From positions 62,001 to 126,000 of the forward strand of contig CAJXVC010000010.1 of the NCBI GenBank assembly GCA_913060975.1: DNA of 64,000 nt, read 5' to 3'. Source of the DNA: an uncultured Gammaproteobacteria bacterium. GTDB taxonomy: Bacteria; Pseudomonadota; Gammaproteobacteria; Pseudomonadales; Pseudohongiellaceae. Each line of letters starts with the position of its first letter. The first letter of the stretch is position 1. The notes under the pieces are model-generated. The model saw only the letters and a program-made list of their open reading frames with translations. It had not been told where the DNA came from and did not search any database. Below are positions 55,653 through 64,000 of this stretch, in pieces. A program made the position numbers and the translations under genes.

Positions 55653-56477
55653 TTAGGAGCCCAATCCGCAGTAGCTGTTGTCGCCAGGCCACAGCTGCGC
55701 GCTACGGCCAGTAACCCGGTAAGCAACCAGTCCGACCCATTCACGAATCGCCGTGCGCAATTCACTCAGATTGTCCGCGAAAGCAAACTCAATTCGCCAC
55801 AGGCGGCCGCGCTCACTGTAGTAGTCGACCGGATAAGGAGTCACCGGCCAATCCTGTGCGCAGAACACGCCCACTGACCTTGGCATGTGAAAGGCTGAAG
55901 TAATCAATATCCAGTTCTGGTCCGGAGTAGGGTTTACTAACGCCATGCTGTTCACCGCATTTTCAGCCGTATTACGTGACTCGCTCTCAAAAATAATGGC
56001 GCGATCTTCCAGTGCCAGCTGATTGAGCAGCGTCTGAGCTGAATCGGCCTCTTTGAAATCCTGCTGCAACACCGATCCATTGCCCCCGGTGAAGACCAAT
56101 TGCGCACCAGGATAGAGGTTAGCCAGATAGACGAAATTCGTCATACGGTCGGCTCCAGCGCCCAATTGCACCTGATTCCAGGCCTGAGAGCGGGTCGGTG
56201 CGATAGCGCCCCCGAGCACGATAATGCCATCAGCCTCGGCTGGCAGGGCAGTATTGGCGCTAAAGCGATTTTCGAGCGGAGCGAGGAGCCATTCGCCTAC
56301 CGGCAGAAAGCCAATAACCACGAGCAGAAGGACGCACAGCGACAACAGGCGTCGCCCCAGCTTGTTCCAGCCCACAACCAGCGCAAGCCAGGCAGCAATT
56401 CCAAGAATGACTATGAGGCTGTCTGGGGAGATTAGCGCCCAAATAATTTTCGATGCGAGAAAAAATGCCGTGTCCAT
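55653..56477 (-). CDS. YdcF/ElyC-like (DUF218) membrane protein
   Basis: 274 residues from ATG 56477. Two N-terminal helices (about 20-60), then the DUF218 domain: ADGIIVLGGAIAPTRSQAWN, LVFTGGNGS, FESESRNTAENAVNSM and ITSAFHMPRSVGVF. E. coli ElyC affects cell envelope synthesis (lipid carrier use). Divergent from the peroxiredoxin. The stretch before the stop (55590-55650) has GGGTATTTA-type degenerate repeats. Confidence 0.9.
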   Translation of the reverse strand: MDTAFFLASKIIWALISPDSLIVILGIAAWLALVVGWNKLGRRLLSLCVLLLVVIGFLPVGEWLLAPLENRFSANTALPAEADGIIVLGGAIAPTRSQAWNQVQLGAGADRMTNFVYLANLYPGAQLVFTGGNGSVLQQDFKEADSAQTLLNQLALEDRAIIFESESRNTAENAVNSMALVNPTPDQNWILITSAFHMPRSVGVFCAQDWPVTPYPVDYYSERGRLWRIEFAFADNLSELRTAIREWVGLVAYRVTGRSAQLWPGDNSYCGLGS

Positions 56478-56634
56478 GGTTGCAACGCCTGCCCGAGGTA
56501 CGGGACATGCTAACGTAAATCGGCGGGCGGCACAGCGCCAAATTACGCTGATTTGGTGTTGGCAATGCTTAGAATGTCGCATTGAATTTGCTACTATCGC
56601 AAGACATTCCCCCGCAAGAGAAGGAGCTTCAAGA

Positions 56635-57114
56635 ATGACTATTCAGGTTGGCGACAAATTACCAGCTACAACGTTTAAGTTTATGGGCAAAGAAGGACCG
56701 GAGGATTTGAGCAGTGATGCCATCTTCAATGGCAAGAAAGTTGTCTTGTTTGCCGTGCCCGGTGCTTTCACTCCTGGCTGTTCGATAACGCATTTGCCGG
56801 GTTTTGTGGTGAAAGCTGATGAGATCAAAGCCAAGGGTGTCGACACTATCGCCTGCATGGCGGTCAATGATGCCTTTGTGATGGGGGCATGGGGTGAGGC
56901 GCAGAATGCTGAAGAAATTCTGATGCTGGCAGACGGTAATGCTGAGTTTACCAAACTGATTGGTCTGGAGATGGATGGTTCGGGTTTCGGTATGGGGACT
57001 CGCTCACAGCGCTTTGCCATCATCGTCGAAGACGGTGTTGTGAAATATCTGGGTATCGAAGCGCCTGGTGAAATCAAGGTCAGTTCGGCAGACGCAATCC
57101 TCGAACAGCTTTGA
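56635..57114 (+). CDS. peroxiredoxin, Prx5 type
   Basis: 159 residues. VGDKLPATTFKFMG start, peroxidatic Cys49 in PGAFTPGCS, then HLPGF and the Prx5 end motif EAPGEIKVSSADAILEQL. Reduces peroxides with glutaredoxin/glutathione or thioredoxin; no glutaredoxin domain is fused. AAGGAG at good spacing fixes ATG 56635. Confidence 0.95.
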   Translation: MTIQVGDKLPATTFKFMGKEGPEDLSSDAIFNGKKVVLFAVPGAFTPGCSITHLPGFVVKADEIKAKGVDTIACMAVNDAFVMGAWGEAQNAEEILMLADGNAEFTKLIGLEMDGSGFGMGTRSQRFAIIVEDGVVKYLGIEAPGEIKVSSADAILEQL

Positions 57115-57121
57115 TGCCTCT

Positions 57122-57181
57122 GTTGAATCAGCAGTTGAATCAGTAGTTGAATCAGTAGTTGAATCAAAAGTTGAATCAGTT
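57122..57181. repeat. five tandem 12-bp units after the peroxiredoxin gene
   Basis: GTTGAATCA followed by GCA, GTA, GTA, AAA, GTT. Non-coding on the plus strand; on the minus strand it is only part of a chance frame. It starts 8 bp after the stop codon. Confidence 0.9.
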
Positions 57182-57324
57182 GTCTGTGCGGCTCGATTGC
57201 CGCAAACAATCCAACTGAAAAGCGCAGTGTGAAACACCGGTGACGCCAATGTTTCGCACTGCCTTACAGAATAATAAAAACCTTCACTGACTGGCAGATT
57301 GGCCAGTTCGATAAGGAGCGCATG

Positions 57325-58035
57325 ATGATAACCCGGACACTCGATTATCAGGATGGTGATACGGCGCTTGAGGCCTACATTGCCTATGCGGAAACTGACG
57401 CGCAGAAACCGCTGGTGTTGGTCGCTCATGACTGGACCGGTCGACGTGAGTTTGCCTGTCGGGCCGCCGAGTATGTTGCCTCACTAGGCTACATCGGTTT
57501 CGCTCTCGATATGTATGGCAAAGGTATTTTTGGTGCTGATGGTGACACTGAAGGCAATTCAGCGTTGATGGCACCTTATGCCACTGATCGCGCCTTGCTG
57601 CGCCAGCGCATCCGTGCGGCCTTGACCGCCGGGCGCAACATCGCTCAGGCTGACGCGACCAAAGTTGCCGCCATCGGTTATTGTTTTGGTGGCATGTGTG
57701 TTTTGGAGTTGGCGCGCGGCGGGGCGGATGTTGCGGGTGTCGCCTGTATTCACGGTATTCTGGCACCTGGCGAGATTGCCAATGAACAGCTAAAGGCCAA
57801 AGTGCTATGCTTGCAGGGCTTTGATGATCCTATGGCCCCGCCGGAACAGATCCAGGCATTCCAGCAGGAAATGACCGATGCCAGTGCCGATTGGCAGGTT
57901 CATGTTTACGGTGGTACACGGCATGCCTTCACCAATCCCGTTGCCAATGATGAAGAGTTAGGTACTGTCTTCAAGGAAGTTGCCAAAGACAGGGCTTATC
58001 GAACGTTGGAGAACTTCCTTCAGGAACTTTTCTAA
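57325..58035 (+). CDS. dienelactone hydrolase family protein
   Basis: 236 residues. Alpha/beta hydrolase with Cys nucleophile in GYCFGGMC (Cys120), Asp in GFDDPMAP and His in RHAFTNP. LVLVAHDWTGRREFACRAAEY at the N-terminus is usual. The family opens lactones from aromatic breakdown, but many are of unknown use. ATG 57325 suits AAGGAG better (6 nt) than ATG 57322 (3 nt). Confidence 0.92.
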   Translation: MITRTLDYQDGDTALEAYIAYAETDAQKPLVLVAHDWTGRREFACRAAEYVASLGYIGFALDMYGKGIFGADGDTEGNSALMAPYATDRALLRQRIRAALTAGRNIAQADATKVAAIGYCFGGMCVLELARGGADVAGVACIHGILAPGEIANEQLKAKVLCLQGFDDPMAPPEQIQAFQQEMTDASADWQVHVYGGTRHAFTNPVANDEELGTVFKEVAKDRAYRTLENFLQELF

Positions 58036-58069
58036 GTACCCCTAATACTAACAATAAATCTGGTCCCCT

Positions 58070-59767
58070 ATGCCTGAATCAAATCAATCGGCGATAGCCG
58101 AGCGCAGCGAAGTGCCCCTCTATAGTCGGATTGGTCTCTGGTTAGGGCCGCTTGTCTTTTTATTCATGCTGTTATTCGTGGATCTGGACCCTGGTAATCC
58201 ACAAGTAACCCGCATGGCGGCTGTGATTCTCTGGATGGCTATCTGGTGGATTACAGAAGCGATTCCGTTAGCCGCGACTGCCTTGCTACCGATTGTTCTG
58301 TTTCCCTTCCTCGGTATTATGCGCGGGCGTGAATTACCTGCTACCGGCAGTCTGAATCTCGACGAGAACAGCCTTGTCGAGGGCGCCTCGCTTGCTGAAA
58401 TTGATATCACGTTCGCCAATGTCGCGAATCAGTACATGGACTGGATCATTCTGCTGTTCATGGGGGGCTTCATTATTGCCGTGGCGGTCGAGAAGTGGAA
58501 TCTGCACAAGCGCATCGCCCTGCATATTCTGCGCATTATTGGCGGCCAGCCCCATCGGCTCGTATTGGGGTTTATGGTGGCGACCGGTTTCTTGTCCATG
58601 TGGTTATCCAATACCGCCACTGCCATGATGATGATGCCGATGGGGCTATCACTCATCCTGCTCTATGAAGAGTTGAATAAGAAAAGACAGGCAGCGGGGG
58701 AGCCGGTGGACCCGCGGGCGGGAAACTTTGCCTTGAACCTGTTGCTAGGTATCGCGTACTCAGCTTCGATTGGCGGAGTTGCTACTCTGATTGGTACGCC
58801 ACCCAATGGCATCATGATCACTCAGATGTCGCAATTATTCCCCGAAGCGCCAGCCATTACTTTTTCTACCTGGATGCTCTTTGCATTGCCGATGAGTATG
58901 ACCTACATGGTTATAGCCTGGCTGCTGCTCACGCGCTTCGTGTTCCCGTTGCCTGCCAGTACACCCTTTAGCGGCCGCGAATTCATCCGCACGGAGATTG
59001 CAAGTCTCGGCCCGATGGGACCAGAGGAAAAAAGAGTGGCTGGTGTGTTTGTATCAGTCGCCGTGCTCTGGATGACGCGCAAAGAAAGATTGTTTGGCCC
59101 CGAGGTCGATATTTACGGCTGGAGCCATTACCTTGACCGCTTTCTGGAATCGATTGGAACCACGCCAGTGGGTTATATGATTGATGATGGCACCGTTTCA
59201 ATCGGCATGGCGTTAACGCTGTTTATGATTCCGGCAAGCAAAGCTGTTGGTGGGCGCCTACTGGATTGGGAAGATGCGCGCAAAGTGCCTTGGGGGATCT
59301 TGCTGCTATTCGGTGGTGGCCTCGCAATCGCCAAAGGCTTTGGGACGTCCGGTTTATCCGACTATATCGCTGGCCAATTGCAGGTGCTAATGGGCGATGC
59401 CAACCCTTTGACCATCGTCATTAGCACTGTGGCTTTTATAACAGGGTTAACCGAGGTCGCTTCGAATACTGCAACCATTTCTTTGTCGCTGCCCATTATG
59501 GCGAGCCTGTCGCAAGTGATTGAAGTACATCCGTTGCTGCTTATCATTCCGACGACTCTGGCTGCATCATGTGCCTTTATGTTGCCCGTCTCGACCCCGC
59601 CCAACGCCATTATTTATGGATCCGGGCGCGTACCTATAATGAAAATGGTGGTGGCTGGAATATGGCTCGACATCCTCTCGATCTTTTTGGTGACCGCGTT
59701 TGTCTATACGCTGGGGCATCTGACATTTGGTGTTTTGGGAGATGTTCCGGCTTGGGCTTTACCTTAA
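58070..59767 (+). CDS. DASS family (SLC13-type) sodium:dicarboxylate/sulfate symporter
   Basis: 565 residues, about 11-13 helices. The two SNT motifs are present: SNTATAMMMMP in the first half and SNTATISLSLP in the second; GTPPNGIM and STPPNAIIYGSG follow each. These bind Na+ and carboxylate in known members such as VcINDY. The substrate (dicarboxylate or sulfate) cannot be told. After the stop, TTAATAT/ATATTAA form a weak AT-rich inverted repeat (59764-59792). Confidence 0.92.
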   Translation: MPESNQSAIAERSEVPLYSRIGLWLGPLVFLFMLLFVDLDPGNPQVTRMAAVILWMAIWWITEAIPLAATALLPIVLFPFLGIMRGRELPATGSLNLDENSLVEGASLAEIDITFANVANQYMDWIILLFMGGFIIAVAVEKWNLHKRIALHILRIIGGQPHRLVLGFMVATGFLSMWLSNTATAMMMMPMGLSLILLYEELNKKRQAAGEPVDPRAGNFALNLLLGIAYSASIGGVATLIGTPPNGIMITQMSQLFPEAPAITFSTWMLFALPMSMTYMVIAWLLLTRFVFPLPASTPFSGREFIRTEIASLGPMGPEEKRVAGVFVSVAVLWMTRKERLFGPEVDIYGWSHYLDRFLESIGTTPVGYMIDDGTVSIGMALTLFMIPASKAVGGRLLDWEDARKVPWGILLLFGGGLAIAKGFGTSGLSDYIAGQLQVLMGDANPLTIVISTVAFITGLTEVASNTATISLSLPIMASLSQVIEVHPLLLIIPTTLAASCAFMLPVSTPPNAIIYGSGRVPIMKMVVAGIWLDILSIFLVTAFVYTLGHLTFGVLGDVPAWALP

Positions 59768-59951
59768 TATTCAGTCAATTACATGATATTAATTCAGTCC
59801 CGGTATTCAGCGGCTGTAGGCTTTGTGCTAATGTCGGTTAATAAGCATATAAGGTACCAGTGTACCGCCTTGCCATCCGGGTGTTGTTTGTCACGATAGT
59901 TCAAGTAAGCTTTTCCTAACAGAAGATATACGTATCGACTAGCGAGCCAGA

Positions 59952-60608
59952 ATGGGCGACCAGTTTTTCGACAAAAAGCAGTCTTTGCAATCTTGCCCCG
60001 CAGGTGATGATGCATGTCCGCATTTTGATGAGGTTCAGCGCTTGCGCGAAGAGGTAAAACAGCTATCCGCTCTGGTCAGAACCGATGAGTTAACTGGCCT
60101 GTTCAACTTTCGTTACTTCACGCAAGCATTGGGTCTGGAAATGGAGCGTGCGCGCCGATCCGGGCAATCTACTTGCCTGATCATGTGCGATCTCGATCAT
60201 TTCAAAGAGATCAATGATGTCCACGGCCACGAAGTGGGTAACGAAGTGTTGCGTCATGTTGCGGGGCTGATCCGCAAAGCCATTCGTCGCCTCGATATTC
60301 CCTGCCGCTATGGCGGTGAAGAGTTTGCCCTGGTATTGCCTGATACTACTTTGGGCCAAGGTGTGCGCTTTGCCAATCGACTACGCCTCATTATCGAGAA
60401 CTCACCATTCACTTCACGGGATCTGGAATTATCTATTGAAGCCAGTTTCGGTGTCGATGTTTATCAGCGTGGTCAGCAACTGACCGAGAAAGAATTCGTA
60501 GAGCAAGTTGATGGTTACTTGTATCTCGCCAAACAGAGTGGTCGCAATCGCGTCTGTCATGCTGAATTCGATACTGGCACCGACGCTCCAAATCCTAAGC
60601 AGTTATAG
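59952..60608 (+). CDS. diguanylate cyclase (GGEEF), soluble
   Basis: 218 residues. Short N-terminal region with a Cys-rich bit (CPAGDDACPHF) and a helix, then a complete GGDEF domain: RTDELTGLFNFRYF, metal site MCDLDHFKEIND, GGEEF at 121-125. The inhibitory site RxxD (Arg112-Asp115) sits five residues before, so product feedback is expected. Makes c-di-GMP. Contrast the degenerate GGDEF protein at 21.7-22.9 kb. Confidence 0.93.
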   Translation: MGDQFFDKKQSLQSCPAGDDACPHFDEVQRLREEVKQLSALVRTDELTGLFNFRYFTQALGLEMERARRSGQSTCLIMCDLDHFKEINDVHGHEVGNEVLRHVAGLIRKAIRRLDIPCRYGGEEFALVLPDTTLGQGVRFANRLRLIIENSPFTSRDLELSIEASFGVDVYQRGQQLTEKEFVEQVDGYLYLAKQSGRNRVCHAEFDTGTDAPNPKQL

Positions 60609-60647
60609 TCGCCGGGTTTTTGGTGAAGCCAGTTTTCGAAAAGTGAT

Positions 60648-61295
60648 TCAGGCGCGAAGCGCACTAAGTTCAGTGGCAAGATGGAAGAGTATTGCCGCGG
60701 TTGCCCCCCAGATCCTGTAGTCTTCAAAATGTAATTCCAATGTCGTTCGTGATGCGTTTTCGTATTGAAATTGCGAACTCTTGTATTGCCGCGGGTCGAG
60801 TAGAACTGGCAGTGGGACGTGAAAAATATCCGCCACTTCAATTGGGCAGGGCGCCAGCTCGATGTCATCAGCTACCAGACCCACAACCGGTGTAATCATG
60901 AACCCAGATGGCAGAGCCATGTCTCCCAGCTTGCCTATCACTTCGACTTGGTGGGGAGCGATACCGATTTCCTCATCTGTTTCTCTGAGCGCAGTGGCGA
61001 CCAGGTCTTCATCCTGGGGTTCATAGGAACCGCCCGGAAAGCTGATCTGCCCGGCATGACTGCGCAGATTTTCAGATCTGACTGTGAGTATGACCTGACT
61101 GGTACTGTTCTTGCGCTGCGTGATAGGTATCAAAACAGCGGCGGCGCGCAGTTTGCTATTCTGCTTGCTGAGCAACTCGTTAACTGAGCGATCAGGATGG
61201 GGGATAGGTGTCAAAGGAGCGGGTTTGGGAGTGCGGAAATAGGCAAGCAGGTCTGCCAGATCACTGGCTTGAATGGCTGGCTTGTCGCTGCTCAT
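60648..61295 (-). CDS. nudL: NUDIX hydrolase, CoA pyrophosphatase (NudL) type
   Basis: 215 residues. Nudix box GGSYEPQDEDLVATALRETD with EEIGI follows. SHAGQISFPGG upstream is the NudL-type signature. Likely cleaves CoA or acyl-CoA to phosphopantetheine and ADP. Converges with the diguanylate cyclase gene 40 bp away. Confidence 0.9.
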   Translation of the reverse strand: MSSDKPAIQASDLADLLAYFRTPKPAPLTPIPHPDRSVNELLSKQNSKLRAAAVLIPITQRKNSTSQVILTVRSENLRSHAGQISFPGGSYEPQDEDLVATALRETDEEIGIAPHQVEVIGKLGDMALPSGFMITPVVGLVADDIELAPCPIEVADIFHVPLPVLLDPRQYKSSQFQYENASRTTLELHFEDYRIWGATAAILFHLATELSALRA

Positions 61296-61447
61296 TGGTT
61301 GCGCCCGGTTGCTTTTAGATTAACGAGGAATACCAGATTCGGTCTGGCATTGTCACTTCACTATAGCCGTTCAGTTCGTACTTGTCAGCTAGACTTCCTG
61401 TACTTCCAGACCACTCGCCAGCTGCCTGTTACCGGGTCCGCAGTGTT

Positions 61448-61476
61448 TTGATCCCCTTGCCCAGACCACGTACACT
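61448..61476 (+). promoter_or_regulatory. sigma70 promoter upstream of the nitronate monooxygenase gene
   Basis: TTGATC at 61448-61453, 17-bp spacer, TACACT at 61471-61476, 85 bp before the ATG. A small CCAGA/TCTGG stem lies farther up (about 61333-61347). Confidence 0.55.
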
Positions 61477-61489
61477 AGCCAAAGCCTGA

Positions 61490-62539
<1,050 letters not shown>

Positions 62540-62622
62540 AGCGCTGAGGCTCGGTACCGGGGCAAACGCGTGACTATCATGGTAATAACTTCAAACTAGC
62601 AGCGAACTAGAATGGGCATAGT

Positions 62623-63399
62623 ATGGAAATAAAAGACAAAGTAGCCGTTGTTACTGGAGCAGCAAGCGGTATTGGTCGGGCGCTCTGTCAGCGTTTCGCT
62701 AAAGAGGGCGCGCGCGCCATTGTTGCCGCAGATATCAATGAAGCCGGTGTGGCGGAAACTCTGGCAATGATCAAAGCCGATACTGATACCCTTGGCTTGG
62801 TCTGCGATGTTGCCAGCGAAACCTCAGTAGCTGCATTGGTCACGCAAACTCTGGACAAGTTCGACCACATAGATTTGTTCTGCGCCAATGCAGGAATTTT
62901 CACACCCGGTGATGAGCAGGTGCCAGATGCAGATTGGCAAAAGATCTGGGATATCAATGTAATGGGGCATATTTATGCAGCGCGGGCCGTGCTGCCATCC
63001 ATGTTAGCGCGTGGCGAGGGCTATTTGCTCAATACCGCCTCGGCCGCCGGTTTGCTCAGTCAGATTGGCTCAGCGCCCTATGCGGTGACCAAACATGCGG
63101 CCATTGGCTTTGCCGAGTGGTTATCAATTACCTATGGCGCCAAGGGTATTAAAGTGAGTGTACTATGCCCGCAGGCAGTACGTACTGCCATGACGGCCGG
63201 GGGCACAGGTGCAGCAGGCGTTGATGGCATGCTGGAGCCCGAGCAGTTGGCAGACACAGTTATTGCCACTTTGGCCGAGGAGAAATTTCTTATCTTGCCC
63301 CACCCGGAAGTGTTGACGTACATGCGGCGTAAAACCGATGACTACGATCGCTGGTTGGGAGGTATGCGTCGCTTGCAGGATCGCTTTACTGACAACTAA
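62623..63399 (+). CDS. short-chain dehydrogenase/reductase
   Basis: 258 residues, classical SDR: NAD(P)-binding [17 protein letters not shown], catalytic Ser in [11 protein letters not shown] and Tyr/Lys in PYAVTKHA. Aspartate after the second strand (AADINEA) favours NAD(H). Substrate unknown; lies with a nitronate monooxygenase-like flavoenzyme and a putative hydrolase, which hints at lipid or xenobiotic turnover only. Confidence 0.93.
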   Translation: MEIKDKVAVVTGAASGIGRALCQRFAKEGARAIVAADINEAGVAETLAMIKADTDTLGLVCDVASETSVAALVTQTLDKFDHIDLFCANAGIFTPGDEQVPDADWQKIWDINVMGHIYAARAVLPSMLARGEGYLLNTASAAGLLSQIGSAPYAVTKHAAIGFAEWLSITYGAKGIKVSVLCPQAVRTAMTAGGTGAAGVDGMLEPEQLADTVIATLAEEKFLILPHPEVLTYMRRKTDDYDRWLGGMRRLQDRFTDN

Positions 63400-63409
63400 C
63401 TATCGCAGT

Positions 63410-63429
63410 GGCCGGGCACAAGCCCGGCC
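63410..63429 (+). terminator. GC-rich hairpin between the SDR gene and the next gene
   Basis: GGCCGGGC/GCCCGGCC, 8 bp perfect around ACAA, followed by TTGCC. Strong stem, little T-run; may be an attenuating terminator. Confidence 0.5.
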
Positions 63430-63445
63430 TTGCCAGGAGTCAATT

Positions 63446-64000
63446 ATGCGCAATCTGATTGCACCAGTATTCATAGTGTTTTGCTTGCTCTTGCCTGCCT
63501 CCGGACAAAGTCAGGAGCGTATTGAACTTGGCGACGGTAGCGAGTTAACCGTTTTCCTGGTGCGGCCATCCGAGACAACACAGTCGCCAGCACCCTTGGT
63601 GATATTGATGGGCGGCGGGTCAGGCAATGCCTCAATTTCCCGCGATACTTCCATTTGGCTGGGTGGCGGGTTTGCCAGCCGTGGCTGGATGGTCGCGGTG
63701 CCCGTATCTCCCAACAATCGCGCCTTCCGTGGCAGTAGCAATAATGACAAGGTGCGGCAATTAGCTGATGTGCTCACTGCAAGAGCTGATATTGCTGATG
63801 GCAAAGTCTTGCTTGCCGGTATTTCCAATGGCGGAATCTCGGCTCTGGAAATTGCTCGCCGGGACCCATCGCGCTATCTTGGTGTTGCGGCTGTTCCGGC
63901 CGTAACCAGTTCGGTGAGCGACAATGAGCCGCTGGCCGGGTTTCCGGTGTATCTGCGTATTGGGGGAGAGGACGAACTGGGTTGGGCTGAGCGCTATGAA
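63446..64000 (+). CDS. exported alpha/beta hydrolase-like protein, 5' part (runs off the window)
   Basis: 185 residues visible. Signal peptide (LIAPVFIVFCLLLPASGQSQ), then LVILMGGGSGNASISRDTS, GFASRGWMVAVPVSP, and a nucleophile elbow LAGISNGGIS followed by ALEIARRDPSRY. CAGGAG precedes ATG 63446. The Asp and His of the triad would lie beyond the edge. Substrate unknown. Confidence 0.82.
   Translation, partial: MRNLIAPVFIVFCLLLPASGQSQERIELGDGSELTVFLVRPSETTQSPAPLVILMGGGSGNASISRDTSIWLGGGFASRGWMVAVPVSPNNRAFRGSSNNDKVRQLADVLTARADIADGKVLLAGISNGGISALEIARRDPSRYLGVAAVPAVTSSVSDNEPLAGFPVYLRIGGEDELGWAERYE

Noticed and set aside
57004..57429. Minus-strand open frames over the 57.12-kb repeats
   Set aside because: The repeats produce a QLIQLL-like run by chance; the frames overlap real genes on the other strand.

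Overview
The window looks like a chromosomal segment of a free-living, probably marine, gammaproteobacterium. The clues are FabA, the tesA/ybbA/ybbP divergent arrangement known from E. coli, CobB, PdxJ and PdxH, Mpl, UbiX and a hemP/TonB heme module. I cannot name the genus. Gene density is high and most genes are housekeeping or general metabolic. I see no insertion sequence, prophage, CRISPR array or rRNA.

Layout. 1-4.3 kb: the fabA 5' part (minus strand), then a plus-strand set manC, galU, manB making GDP-mannose and UDP-glucose precursors. 4.4-5.7 kb: three small plus-strand genes. 5.7-10.1 kb: a tightly packed minus-strand operon read as sterol-desaturase-like hydroxylase, pgi, a retropepsin/ATP-grasp fusion and a GNAT acetyltransferase. 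10.2-12.8 kb: an acyltransferase, then a tRNA-Thr with its own strong promoter, followed by tandem repeats carrying the tRNA 3' end and about 0.9 kb of non-coding, hairpin-rich DNA. 12.8-28 kb: a sensor kinase, an exported triple-CMD protein, a divergent purC, an S9 peptidase, an alanine-type symporter, a degenerate GGDEF membrane protein, an acyl-CoA synthetase, an MFS transporter and an exported methyltransferase-like protein. 28.1-31.9 kb: a Fur-box promoter, hemP, a TonB-dependent heme-type receptor and a CbiX-fold chelatase-like lipoprotein, closed by a strong terminator. 32-46 kb: thioesterase, a DUF255/DsbD-alpha-like fusion, a PhyH dioxygenase, cobB, bcp-ybfF-pdxJ, tesA divergent from ybbA-ybbP. 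46-64 kb: MORN protein, pdxH, pyrophosphate-type phosphofructokinase, ubiX, mpl, a LON-domain protein, an S1 protease, Prx5, dienelactone hydrolase, a DASS symporter, an active-looking diguanylate cyclase, a NUDIX hydrolase, nitronate monooxygenase, an SDR and a truncated alpha/beta hydrolase.

The most interesting signals are (i) the tRNA-Thr locus with 209/197-bp spaced repeats of the tRNA 3' end, an architecture like the E. coli tyrT/rtT repeats, followed by a long non-coding stretch; (ii) the Fur-controlled hemP, receptor and chelatase-fold lipoprotein module; (iii) recurrent short tandem repeats (mostly 12 bp) at unrelated loci in and between genes; and (iv) an orphan minus-strand terminator plus hairpin suggesting a small RNA.
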